Of a stretch of 64,000 nt of DNA, positions 1 through 14,902 are shown in pieces. The number at the start of each line of letters is the position of its first letter. Positions within the stretch are counted from its first letter, which is position 1. The DNA lies in the NCBI RefSeq assembly GCF_020080835.1, contig NC_058158.1, positions 1,302,001 through 1,366,000 of the forward strand. Direction: 5' to 3'. The DNA is from Cotesia glomerata (taxonomy: Eukaryota > Arthropoda > Insecta > Hymenoptera > Braconidae). A program made the position numbers and the translations under genes. The notes beneath the pieces were generated by a model. That model was not told where the DNA came from. It made no database searches and saw nothing but the letters and a program-made list of their open reading frames with translations.

Positions 1-310
1 GAGTAGCCGACATGTCCTCAGGAGGTTCTGGGTTCGAATCCCAGTCCGAGCGTTATTTAATTTTACACAATTTTTTAAATATGGTTTTAATACAATCATT
101 TTACCGCCTTATTACCGTAAATATGCCGCATTTTCAGCGTAAATATTCTAAATTTTTAGCGTAAATGTATGGCATTTTTACGGTAAATGTTCCGTAATTT
201 TTCGATAAAAAAACTGACCAAAACAACCGAAAAAATGCTGAAAAAATACCGCATTAATACTATGTAATTGCGACATTTTTTCAGCATTTACAAAACCGCT
301 AGGGGTGACT
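1..310 (+). repeat. SINE-like repeat with tRNA-derived head, copy 1 (cut by window edge)
   Basis: The first ~55 bases contain a tRNA T-arm (ctggg/cccag stem around ttcgaat, i.e. a Pol III B box). They are followed by a body rich in 'taccgtaaa' motifs that ends near 'aaaaccgctagggg'. The same order recurs at 2058-2361, where the A-box side is also present. A tRNA-derived SINE, or a MITE that captured a tRNA head, fits. The 5' side is lost at the window edge. Confidence 0.6.
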
Positions 311-870
311 TTTGACATTGAATTTTTGGCAATAACACTTTTTTTGACAGTTTGTTTGAAGATTTGAATGAAAAATCAATTTTTATATTTAAATAACGGA
401 GAAAAATGATTACCGATGAGCATTAGCCAATTTTTGAAGAGATTTTAAATTTATCGAGAGATTTGAATGTAAAATTTAATTAAGAATCATAAGTATTAAA
501 AAAATTTTTTAATTATAATACTGAATGCCAGCAAAAATTAAATATTTAATAAAAAAAAAAATTAATCAACGACGGGCTTGATTTTAAAATAAATATAAAG
601 GACTTATTGGCATCTTCAGTGGACACTTTCATAATTTTCGTTGCGAAATTTTTAAAAATATCTGTTCATGCAAATTTTATAAAAGAGTTAATCATTTGGA
701 CTGATAAATGTCAATCTGTGAATTTTATTGATAAAAAAGTGTTAAATTTTTGTAGAAAAAATTTTATCAATCATTCAGACGATTGGATTTAAATTAGTCT
801 TTTCTTCTCTTCTTTTTTTTTCTTTAATGCGCTTCTAATAACGGCGCAATAGCTGATGTTAGACACGGAA
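311..870. other. AT-rich stretch, no gene recognised
   Basis: No coding signature, splice structure or repeat shared with the rest of the window was recognised. The one open frame (607-792) starts at a non-ATG codon, has A/T-driven composition and no motif. Confidence 0.5.
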
Positions 871-871
871 A

Positions 872-1378
872 CAGTTCTATAATTTCTGCGACATCTCAAT
901 GCTTGCTTTTTACACGCTTTATATTAGCTTCACTTGTATGTCAGTTTGTTTGTCAGTTTGTCAGTATGTCAGTAACTCTCCGTGGGTAATCTGCGCGCCT
1001 GCGGCCTTCCTTGGTTCTGGTAGCCGTTTCTCAGGCTCGCTCTCCGAAATCGAACTCTGATTCCCCGTATTTATAATATTTATAAATAATTATTTTTTAT
1101 TAGCTTCACTTGTATGTCAGTATGTCAGTATGTCAGTATGTAACTCTCCGTGGGTAATTTGCGCGCCTGAATATTTTTGATAATCAACAAATAATAGTTT
1201 AAAAAAACTAAAAAATCACGCTTTTGTAAATAAACCAAACTAAAAAGTAAAAAATAAATAATAGTTTAAAAAAACTAAAAACACGCTTTTTATAGAAAAC
1301 CAAACTAAAAAATAGAAAATAAATTTAAATTAAGAATAGTGTTAAAAATTTCAATAAATATAAATTAATAATAGTGTA
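872..1378 (-). repeat. Partial copy of the long foldback repeat (family B)
   Basis: Carries two direct copies of 'ttagcttcacttgtatgtcag' and of the block beginning 'aactctccgtgggtaat', then two 'aataatagtttaaaaaaac' blocks. The whole order is the reverse complement of 34485-35105, so both are copies of one dispersed element. The central palindrome present at 34355-34800 is missing here; the copy stops at 'gtgtaaat'. Confidence 0.7.
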
Positions 1379-1382
1379 AATG

Positions 1383-1680
1383 GCTATGTAACCCCTCGCG
1401 GTTTTGATAATACCGTAAAAATATCGTAATTTTTCGGCATTTATGCTCATGCCGTATATTTACCGTTATAATTCGGTAATAATGCGGTTAAACTATAGTT
1501 GTTTTGGCCAGTTTTTATACTGTAGTTATACAGTATATATACTGCAGTTATGCTGTACAGTTACCAAAAATATACTATACAATTACCGCATTAATGCCCA
1601 AATTTTACCCAAAAAATTCCAAATAATTACTGTAATAATACAGTAATTTTGCCGAATATTTTCTGACATAATGGACAATT
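1383..1680 (-). repeat. Inverted, diverged body of the SINE-like repeat
   Basis: Begins 'aacccctcgcggttttg' and continues through 'ttgttttggccagttttt', which is the reverse complement of the end of the copies at 1-310 and 2058-2361. The tRNA head was not found. Similarity fades towards 1680. Confidence 0.5.
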
Positions 1681-2057
1681 ATTAAAGATTTAGTTTTATT
1701 TTTAGTTCACTTCTATGTTAGAAATGAATAAAATGAAAAATTTCAAATTTTGCTTTTTATTCTCCATCGCTACTTTGCAAAAACAAATACTGTTTTTGAA
1801 TAAAAAATATGTAGAATATTATTTTTTAATTAGGTATTTAGCGATAATTAATATAAAATAATACATATGTTAAGTAAATATATTCTAATTTTAATTTCAA
1901 TTTTTAATTTCTCACTTAGAAAGTTGCAAATTTTCTAAAATCGAAAAGTTATATTGTTTCACATATATAATTATATTATTTAATTTTAAATATGCTTATC
2001 GTAAGATGGACGGTGTGGCTTAATGTATATAGAATAAGCAAAAAAATAATATGGTAT
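1681..2057. other. AT-rich spacer, nothing recognised
   Basis: No open frame of note and no repeat recognised from elsewhere in the window. Confidence 0.4.
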
Positions 2058-2361
2058 AGACCGGGTAACTCAAATGGTAGAGTAGCCGACATGTCCCCGG
2101 GAGGTTCTGGGTTCGAATCCCAGTCCAAGCGTTATTTAATTTGACACCATTTTTTAAATATGGTTTTAATACAGTCATTTTACCGCCTTATTACCGTAAA
2201 TATGCCGCATTTCCAGCGTAAATGTATCGCATTTTTACGGTAAATGTTCCGTAATTTTTCGATAAAAAAACTGACCAAAACAACCGCAAAAATGCTGAAA
2301 AAATACCGCATTAATACTGTATAATTGCGACATTTTTTCGGCATTTACAAAACCGCTAGGG
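2058..2361 (+). repeat. SINE-like repeat with tRNA-derived head, copy 2
   Basis: The head (about 2058-2131) has a perfect D-arm stem (actc/gagt around aaatggta) matching a Pol III A box, and a perfect T-arm with B box 'ggttcgaatccc'. The anticodon arm and acceptor do not pair, so this is not a functional tRNA. The body matches 1-310 closely and ends 'aaaaccgctaggg'. It is followed directly by a truncated LINE 3' end. Confidence 0.65.
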
Positions 2362-2655
2362 ACTGCGTTACTTGGCAAACTAGCAACTAAGTGGCGTTAA
2401 AGATGTGCAATTATGAATTAATAGTTAATAAGTAATTTTTAATAGGTAATAATTAATAAGTAATAAGCAATAATTACTCAGCAATTTTTATGAGTATAAA
2501 TGAATGAAATCACTATGCTAGCTATAAGTCATCTTGTTATACATCAAAAATTTATTTTTCTTATGTACTAACGATTGTATTATTAATCCTGTTAATGGCC
2601 TAGGCTGTTGGGTTTGTTTATTGAAATAAAATAAAATAAAATAAAATAAAAAAAA
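2362..2655 (+). mobile_element. 5'-truncated LINE, 3' UTR only
   Basis: Starts within 'gcgttacttggcaaact' and ends 'taatggcctaggctgttggg' plus a simple A-rich (ataaa)n tail. It aligns by eye to the end of the LINE at 9025-11966 (same trailer before its poly-A). A dead-on-arrival copy of the same family, truncated to about 290 bp. Confidence 0.75.
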
Positions 2656-2935
2656 TTTATTTTATTTTAAAAAAAGCGTGGGGTGCTTTTTAAGATATTA
2701 TCAAAATGATAATCACTCTACTCATATCTGTCAATAAAATATTTATAACTATTGACACCATGCACCTCACGCTTTTTTTAAAATAAAATACATTTTTTTT
2801 ATTTACACTATTATTAATTTATATTTATTGAAATTTTTAACACTATTCTTAATTTAAATTTATTTTCTATTTTTTAGTTTGGTTTTCTATAAAAAGCGTG
2901 TTTTTAGTTTTTTTAAACTATTATTTATTCAATTC
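2656..2935. repeat. Foldback palindrome, family B core
   Basis: An inverted repeat: 'tttattttaaaaaaagcgtg' on the left and its complement on the right flank a ~100-bp spacer. The same palindrome is at 34485-34640, but there the spacer lies in the opposite orientation relative to the right flank. The right arm continues through 'tagtttggttttctataaaa' to about 2935. Confidence 0.7.
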
Positions 2936-4672
2936 TAGCTACGTCGAGATATTCAACTTGTTCGTCTCTACGAGCTTGCATAAATACTGAGTATTTTAGT
3001 TGGCCATAAATATATGTTTGGTTCATCAAATTCAATTCATCTGAAACAACTTCACTTACTGGCGGAAGACACATTTTCTTTTACCCCATAATGATGCCTC
3101 TTTTTCTGAAAAATAAGTTTGATATTAATTTTCAGTCATTGTAGCTGTTAACAGTTTAACAAAATACTCTATCAAGTACACCTTAATCACAGAAATTCTT
3201 GTTTGTTCATCGTCTTGTGAGACAGAGTCTCTAGAATCCCGTTCCATTGCCTTCAATTTTTCTTTTTTATCAAGTTCGTTTGTTCTAATATTTGAAGGTA
3301 CTTCCAAGAAGTCGCAAGTATAAATTTTTCTTTCTGTTGAACAAATAAGTCTGCTCCATGAGACAACAAGACATTCAGTGCAACAACTTTTTTCTGTTTG
3401 AATGCAACATGAAGTTTAGTCCTTCCTAGACAATTAACTTGTTTTATTTCTGCTCTATCTTCTAGTAGGGATGGGCGATATACATCGATGTTTTTTCCGG
3501 GAAACATCGATTTTTTTTGGAATCGAAACATCGATGGTCGATGTAGAATAATAAACCATCGACATCGAAATAAATTTCTACTAGAAATTTTTTAGCGCGC
3601 GCTAAAAATTAAAAAAAAAATCGTAAAAATTACATTTATAAATATGGGAAAAAAATCTATTAAACACAATTGTTAATGACTTGCAAGTGCATTTTTATAG
3701 CTGGAACATGATCTTAGAATTCAAAAATAACGAAATAACCATATTTTCGAATTTCAGACTGTCGTTCGATTGTATCGAAATTTGTTAATCTTTAAATGAC
3801 CTACACAGTGTTTAATAGATTTTTTTCTCTTATTTATAACTTTAATTTTCCCGATTTTTTTGGTTTTTGAGATTTTTTTGAATTTTAATCATCCTCAATC
3901 TGAATCCAAAAAATTTTTTTATTCTGACAATTTCGATTTTTCATGATTTATTGTCATTTTTTTTAGTTTTTTGCTATTTTTTCAAATTTTGACGGCTCAA
4001 CGGGCTAATTAACGTTCAAATTCAGATTCAGTGAATTGAAATATATAAAAATCATGCTTGATCTAGGTCCACAAAATTTTATTCATCGCTGTAGCTGCAG
4101 TTTTTCGCAATTTTTTGCCTTATTTAGGGTTTTTTTGGATTTTAGTCAAAATTTTGAGGGTGTACGGGCAATAATAATTAAAGTAATTAAAAATTATTTC
4201 TTTTTACGTCAAATTTGGTTGTAAGTATAATTTTTTAGAATTTTCGCACGCATTTTCAACATCGATGTCTACAATCGATGTTTCGATATTTTTGTCAAAA
4301 CATCGATGGTTCGATGGTGAAAAATTTCGAAAATCGATAGTCCGATCTCGATTTTTTTTGCTAACATCGTCCATCCCTATCTTCTAGTAACAACAAAATC
4401 GCAACACCGGCGTCCAAAAGACAGTCTTATGTTGCTGTGAGACATGATGAAAAATAAAAATCTGCCGTCTCTAGCTTTTAATGTCAATTTAATGCATCTA
4501 TTGAAAGATACTGAACTACTCAATTCGGAAATTTGATATTTACTTCACAGGTTTTCTAAACCATCAAATTCTTTTCAATCCCATATCTGAGAAGCAACTT
4601 TTGCAAACTCTGTCAGTGGAATATTAAAATCAGTAATGTCATCAAGAGTAATCTTTCTTTCGGGTTTTTATC
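2936..4672 (-). pseudogene. Ankyrin-repeat gene remnant
   Basis: Reading the minus strand, an acceptor-like 'tttttctag' near 4673 leads into coding-like sequence. After the inserted element at 3466-4379 the frame continues with a recognisable ankyrin repeat (NCLGRTKLHVAF..., then an ALNVLLSHGADLF helix pair). Downstream the frame shifts: the ankyrin frame stops near 3253 while another frame runs on to 3125. A further open piece of about 45 residues lies at about 2932-3075. I see no intact start, continuous frame or full repeat set, so I call it a pseudogene or gene relic. It could be one exon of a living gene disrupted by the insertion, but the frame change argues against that. Confidence 0.5.
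3466..4379. mobile_element. Non-autonomous hAT-like DNA transposon
   Basis: Begins 'tagggatgggcgata' and ends 'catcgtccatccctat' minus the last base, giving ~15-bp terminal inverted repeats. It is flanked on both sides by the identical 8-bp sequence tcttctag (3458-3465 and 4380-4387), the target duplication length of hAT elements. The 914-bp interior has no transposase-like open frame but carries repeated 'catcgatg' motifs near both ends. It sits inside the ankyrin-like coding sequence, whose frame resumes on the other side. Confidence 0.85.
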
Positions 4673-4720
4673 TAGAAAAACAAAAAATAGATTTTTTTAT
4701 GAGATTATTTAATAATAAAA

Positions 4721-5409
4721 AATTAGGAAAACGGTTGACCCTAAAGGCCATCCCTGCAACTTCCCGCTAATTCCGTTAATACCTGGCCGCTTTTTTGAGC
4801 TTTTAGAGCTCAAAAGTACAATCTGTGTGTTGTTTTAAGCTCTCCGAGCTCAAAAAGATACCTTTTCTATGCTTTTGAGCTCTTTGAGCTCAAAAGTCTG
4901 ATAGAAGTTTCATAGAACACTATTTTTGAATATTCATACCGCAATAACTTTTGAATGAATTAACCGATTTTTACGCGGTTGGCGGCATTCTACGTAGTTT
5001 TTTAAGCCTCATAAAGAATTTCTAAGTTTCAATTGGTCAAACTATAAATTTCGGAGTAACTCCGAAAAAACACTTTTTTCGGTTTCCTTTCGTTCAAGAT
5101 ATCTCTCGGACGAATCAACTGATTTAGACCAGATTGGCGGTTATCGACGTGGTTTTTTAAGGTTGAGAGTTTATTAGTTTTTGGAATCTATCGGTAGAGC
5201 CGTTAAGAGTTATCCCGAAAAACCACTTTTGAAAATTTTTTTTTCTATTTTTTTGAGATTTTTCCAAATATCTCAAAATCTATCGGTCCGGATCGGTTCA
5301 AATTAACAGGAAATCTAAGTTTGGCGAAGCCCTTTCGAATGGCACCAACCGCGATGAAATCGGTTCAACCGTTCAAAAGTTATAAGAGGTTTACATACTT
5401 ACACACACA

Positions 5410-5475
<66 letters not shown>

Positions 5476-5630
5476 TACAGACATAGTGACACCCTCGCGG
5501 GAATAGTCAAGAAAGCTTCCTAGGACCTCAAAACGTCGAGATCTAATGAAAACTCGATTTTCGAAAAACGGGGTAAAACCAATAACTTCCCGATTTTTGA
5601 AAATTTTCAATTTTCTTAGCGGGAAGTTAA
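4721..5630 (+). repeat. Dispersed repeat family A, full-length copy
   Basis: Starts 'aattaggaaaacggttgacc', soon followed by 'aacttcccgctaat', and ends 'tagcgggaagtt', so the inner termini are inverted repeats. It contains several 'gagctcaaaag' motifs and a (CA)n microsatellite at about 5400-5472. A reverse copy is at 48713-49575 and a fragment at 25228-25435. No protein-coding frame is evident. A non-autonomous transposon is likely; the class is unknown. Confidence 0.7.
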
Positions 5631-5741
5631 AAAAAATATTATTGAATATTTGACTAATCTTTCTAACCTCAATTTTATGAGTTGTATGAGTTTTCATTTC
5701 TAATGCAGCTAACTTCAGTATCACAAATACATTCTTATATT

Positions 5742-6073
5742 TACCCTGATAGCCACAGTTTCAGACCAACCAAGTTGGTGTCAGATAGTTGCCACCAACT
5801 TAGCGACAACTTGCGGTCAACTTCCGAATTTGTAACTGTTGGTGTCAAGTTGGCTACAAGTTTCTGAGAAAAACAAGACCAATATACTGCCGCAATATGT
5901 CGCCAAATTTCTTAAGAAACTTGTCGTCAACTTGGTGCGAAAGAGTTTCGAAAGCAATTTTTGCCGACAACTTGGTGAACAACCGAGTTCATTTCCACGA
6001 CTTGCCGCCAAGTTGGTGACAAGTTGCGGCAGTAAATCGACGGAAAGTTGCGACCGACTTGGCTATCAGGGTA
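5742..6073. mobile_element. MITE with CCCTGATAGCCA ends, copy 1
   Basis: Starts TA-CCCTGATAGCCA and ends TGGCTATCAGGG-TA. The interior holds several copies of 'caagttggtgacaagttg'-like motifs in both orientations. TA at both borders is consistent with a Tc1/mariner-type target duplication, though with no empty site to compare this is inference. About 332 bp. Confidence 0.65.
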
Positions 6074-6426
6074 TACCCTGATAGCCACAGTTTCAGACCA
6101 ACCAAGTTGGTGTCAGATAATTGCCACCAACTTAGCGACAACTTGCGGTCAACTTCCGAATTTGTAACTGTTGGCGCCAAGTTGGCTACAAGTTTCTGAG
6201 AAAAAAGAGACCAATCTACTGCCGCAATATGTCGCCAAATTTCTTGAGAAACTTATCTTCAACTTGGTGTGAAAAAGTTTCAGAGCAACTTTTGCCGACA
6301 ACTTGGTGACAACTTGGTGAACAAGTTGACACCAACCGAGTTACTTTCCAAGAGTTGCCGCCAAGTTGGTGACAAGTTGCGGCAGTAGATTGACAGAAAG
6401 TTGCGGCCAACTTGGCTATCAGGGTA
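6074..6426. mobile_element. MITE with CCCTGATAGCCA ends, copy 2 in tandem
   Basis: A second, head-to-tail copy abutting the first (junction 'cagggta|taccctg'). The interior is very similar, with a short extra repeat near 6300-6330, giving about 353 bp. Abutting copies suggest insertion into the TA border of the first, or tandem duplication. Confidence 0.65.
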
Positions 6427-6725
6427 GTCTGGTAAAAAATTATCGGTATAGTAGAAATTCTTTTTAGCTACTGTAGCATTGTAAAAACTTTCACTGAACA
6501 TTCGTCACTCAACCAGAAGTCTATCTTAAAGAAGAAATACCCTCTGTTGTCAACGCTATATGTCGTAATTTCTCCCCACTTCCAATAATTAGAGAAAAAT
6601 ATTGGACTTATGAACTCTGCGTTGGTATTGGTCAGTAATGATTCCCTAAATGAAGACCAAAGTGACTGAATACTGAATCAAGATTAGTTTAACTGGGACA
6701 ATCAGCTACCAGATTGTTAATAATT

Positions 6726-6730
6726 TCAGT
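6726..6730 (+). promoter_or_regulatory. Candidate initiator (TCAGT) of ETFB
   Basis: TCAGT, the common arthropod Pol II initiator, lies 25 bases upstream of the ETFB start codon within 'aatttcagtgttc'. No TATA box is obvious at -30. The implied 5' leader would be short. Confidence 0.4.
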
Positions 6731-6754
6731 GTTCTACATTTAAATACTAAAAAA

Positions 6755-12498
<5,744 letters not shown>

Positions 12499-12617
12499 AT
12501 TAAGTACTCAAATTTTAAGTGTCTTAATTAATTGTTGAGTATAAACAGTTAGTAGATTTTTAAATTTTATTTTTTTTATTGGATGGTACAACAAATTTTG
12601 TACATTAATTAAAATTT

Positions 12618-12623
12618 AATAAA
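12618..12623 (+). terminator. Poly-A signal candidate for ETFB
   Basis: AATAAA about 120 bases past the ETFB stop codon, in an AT-rich 3' flank. No other canonical signal lies closer. Confidence 0.45.
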
Positions 12624-13291
12624 TTTATAATGTGATTTTTGATAAAATTATCCTATATTAATTAATATTCATGCACAATATACATATATATGATAATAAC
12701 TTTATAATAAAATATTTTTATATATATATATATATGTAATATAAAAGAATCTATCGCTAGTCTTTGGTTAAACGAAACAGCTCAGGCTGGAATCATTTGT
12801 CATCACATATTTCTGTTAGTATCAATAATAATAATTAATAATTGCCGTTTTTTTTAATTAATTAGTTAATTGAATATATATTTATTTATTTAATAAACTA
12901 TTGCGGTAATTGACAACTGGTTTCTAAAATAATTTATAAATTTTGCCGGCGGACAAAATAAATCCGATTTTAATATTTGTACTGTTTTTAGTCTTGCTAA
13001 GGTTTAATTAAATCTATTTAGATTGTATTAATAAAATTAAAAATACTCGTTATCTCAATATTTAAATATTAATATATATATATTATAATTAATTGACATT
13101 GAGAGACAAAAATTGGAGTGTAATTGCACGTTTTAAATTTAAATAACTATATAGTGAGATAAAAAATTTATTTTTTTTAAAATTGGTCTTTTTTATAATA
13201 AAAAATTAATTTGTTGGGAATTTTAAATAATTTTATTTTTTTCAGCTAGAAAAATAAAATTATTTAAAATAAGGAAATGATTAATTTCTTC
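12624..13291. other. AT-rich intergenic DNA
   Basis: Contains a short (TA)n run near 12720-12735 and otherwise low-complexity AT. No exon or repeat boundary recognised. Confidence 0.4.
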
Positions 13292-13732
13292 GGTAATTAT
13301 TTACAAGTGAGATCAACCATTTTATTTTTCATTTTTTTTAAAAGAAATTTTTTTAAAGAAAGAAAGAAAAAATGAACAATTAGAAAAAAAAGTTGATTAT
13401 CAAATTTTAACTAATTTAAAAAAAATTTATAAATTTCTTAAAAAATTGTGATATTCAACTTTTTTTTTTAAATTGTTTTTTTTTTATGCACTTTTCAAAA
13501 AAAATATATCAAAAAAAGATAAAATAGAAATTTTAACCAAAAATATAAGAGCCAAAATTTTTTCCAACTTTTAAAGGCAAAAAAGCTATCGAAATCGTTT
13601 TTTTTTCTTTCACGGTATTTTTTATCATAAATGCGTCGTAAAAACAAGCAGAATTTAAAAGAAATTGAAAATGTTAATTTTTTACTTAGTTATGACCCAA
13701 AATGGGGTTGACCCCACTTGTAAATAATTACC
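13292..13732. mobile_element. Palindromic MITE (ACAAGTGGGGTCAACC ends), copy 1
   Basis: Ends read 'ggtaattatttacaagtgag' on the left and the complement 'cttgtaaataattacc' on the right, so the terminal inverted repeats exceed 20 bp with a few mismatches. The interior also shows loose symmetry ('gttgattatcaa' and 'aattgtgatattcaac'). No coding frame. About 440 bp. Confidence 0.65.
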
Positions 13733-13738
13733 ATTTAT

Positions 13739-14638
13739 GGTAAATATTTACAAGTGGGGTCAATCATTTTAATTTTCATTTTTTTAAACGAAATTACTAT
13801 TTGATTTTATTAATATACTTTTCTTTTTAAAAATACATAAAAGAATGAACAATCAAAAAAAAAAAGTTGATTATCACAATTTTAACAAATTTTCAAAAAA
13901 TTTTATAAATTTTTTAGAAAATTGTGATAAGGTAAAAGATCCCATTAGTGGCACTTTTTCTTTCAATGAAAAAATGCTCTACTTGGAATAAAAATTAAAA
14001 ATTTTTTTGATCTAAAGGTCTTAAAGATCAGAAATAATATATTCATTATTAAAATTAATGATTTCATTAATTGAATAAGTACTGAAATTAAAGAAAGTGT
14101 CAGTAATGGGGTCCCCGCCACTAATGGTGTCTTTTTACCTATTCACTTTTTTTTAAATTGTTCATTTTTTTTATGTACTTTTAAAAAAAAAATCTATCAA
14201 AAACATCAAAAAAAGATAAAATAGAAATTTTATCCAAAAATATGAAAGCCAAAATTTTTTCCAACTTTTGAAGACAAAAAAGCTATTGAAATCTTTATTT
14301 TTTTCTTTCACGATATTTTTTATCATAAATACGCGTTAAAAACTAGCAAATTACCCAATTTTTGAATTGCAAAAATTACAATATTAAATTTTTGATTCAA
14401 AAACTTATATATTAATTTTTTAATTTAAATTAAAAAAATTCATTTTTTTACTTTAAATTAAAATAAAAATTTTAAAAACAAACATTATAAATTGCAGTCA
14501 TGAAAATTTTACAGTAAATCATAAAAGTTTATAATAAAAGCGCCGTAAAAGCAAGCAGAATTTTAAAAAAATTTGAAAATTAATTTTTCGACTAGTTATG
14601 GCCCAAAATGGGATTGACCCTACTTGTAAATAATCACC
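13739..14638. mobile_element. Palindromic MITE, copy 2, interrupted by a nested MITE
   Basis: The same ends as 13292-13732 ('ttacaagtggggtcaat' and 'gacc...cttgtaaataatcacc') and the same internal blocks ('aaaaaagctatcgaaatc'-like, 'catgaaaattttac'). It is longer because 13930-14139 is inserted and because of extra AT-rich sequence at about 14370-14530. Confidence 0.6.
13930..14139. mobile_element. Nested ~210-bp MITE with TA target duplication
   Basis: Left end 'aggtaaaagatcccattag', right end 'ctaatggtgtctttttacc', i.e. TIRs of the form GGTAAAA-GA-CCATTAGTGGC. The undisturbed sister sequence at about 13449-13458 reads 'gtgatattcaa', while here 'gtgata' and 'tattca' flank the insert. The target site TA has therefore been duplicated, as for Tc1/mariner-type MITEs. 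Related termini occur at 21083-21144 and near 53115-53143. Confidence 0.8.
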
Positions 14639-14902
14639 AAAATTTAAAACAATTTTATTTTTCAACTAAAAAATAAAATTGTTTAAAATTAAAAAAAAAA
14701 TTAATCTTTTATTAAAAAATTGCTAATTTTTTAAAAATAAATTTTTTCTCTCAATATAATTTAAAATTTAAAAATCACGATAATATTAAAATTCATTGTA
14801 TCACGACAGTCTTTACGATTAAATTTAACTGTAATAATAATTAGCACTTGGTATTTAATTTAATAATTAATTGTATATTAAAATTCAAAATTGATAGATA
14901 AT
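14639..14902. other. AT-rich 3' flank of the UBASH3-like gene
   Basis: Low-complexity AT sequence downstream of the minus-strand stop codon; probably 3' UTR. No canonical AATAAA was identified on the minus strand with certainty. Confidence 0.35.

Noticed and set aside
607..792. Open frame of 61 codons in the first kilobase
   Set aside because: Non-ATG start, A/T-driven residue composition, no motif, surrounded by repeats.
2058..2131. Functional tRNA gene
   Set aside because: D and T arms are intact, but the anticodon arm and acceptor stem do not pair and the sequence is continuous with a repeat body seen twice; tRNA-derived repeat instead.
5380..5724. Cys/Val-rich 114-codon minus frame
   Set aside because: Produced by the (CA)n microsatellite in family A.
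5839..6501. Overlapping frames on both strands with Gln/Leu/Ser-rich protein
   Set aside because: They lie entirely in the two tandem MITEs and repeat with them; no independent coding evidence.
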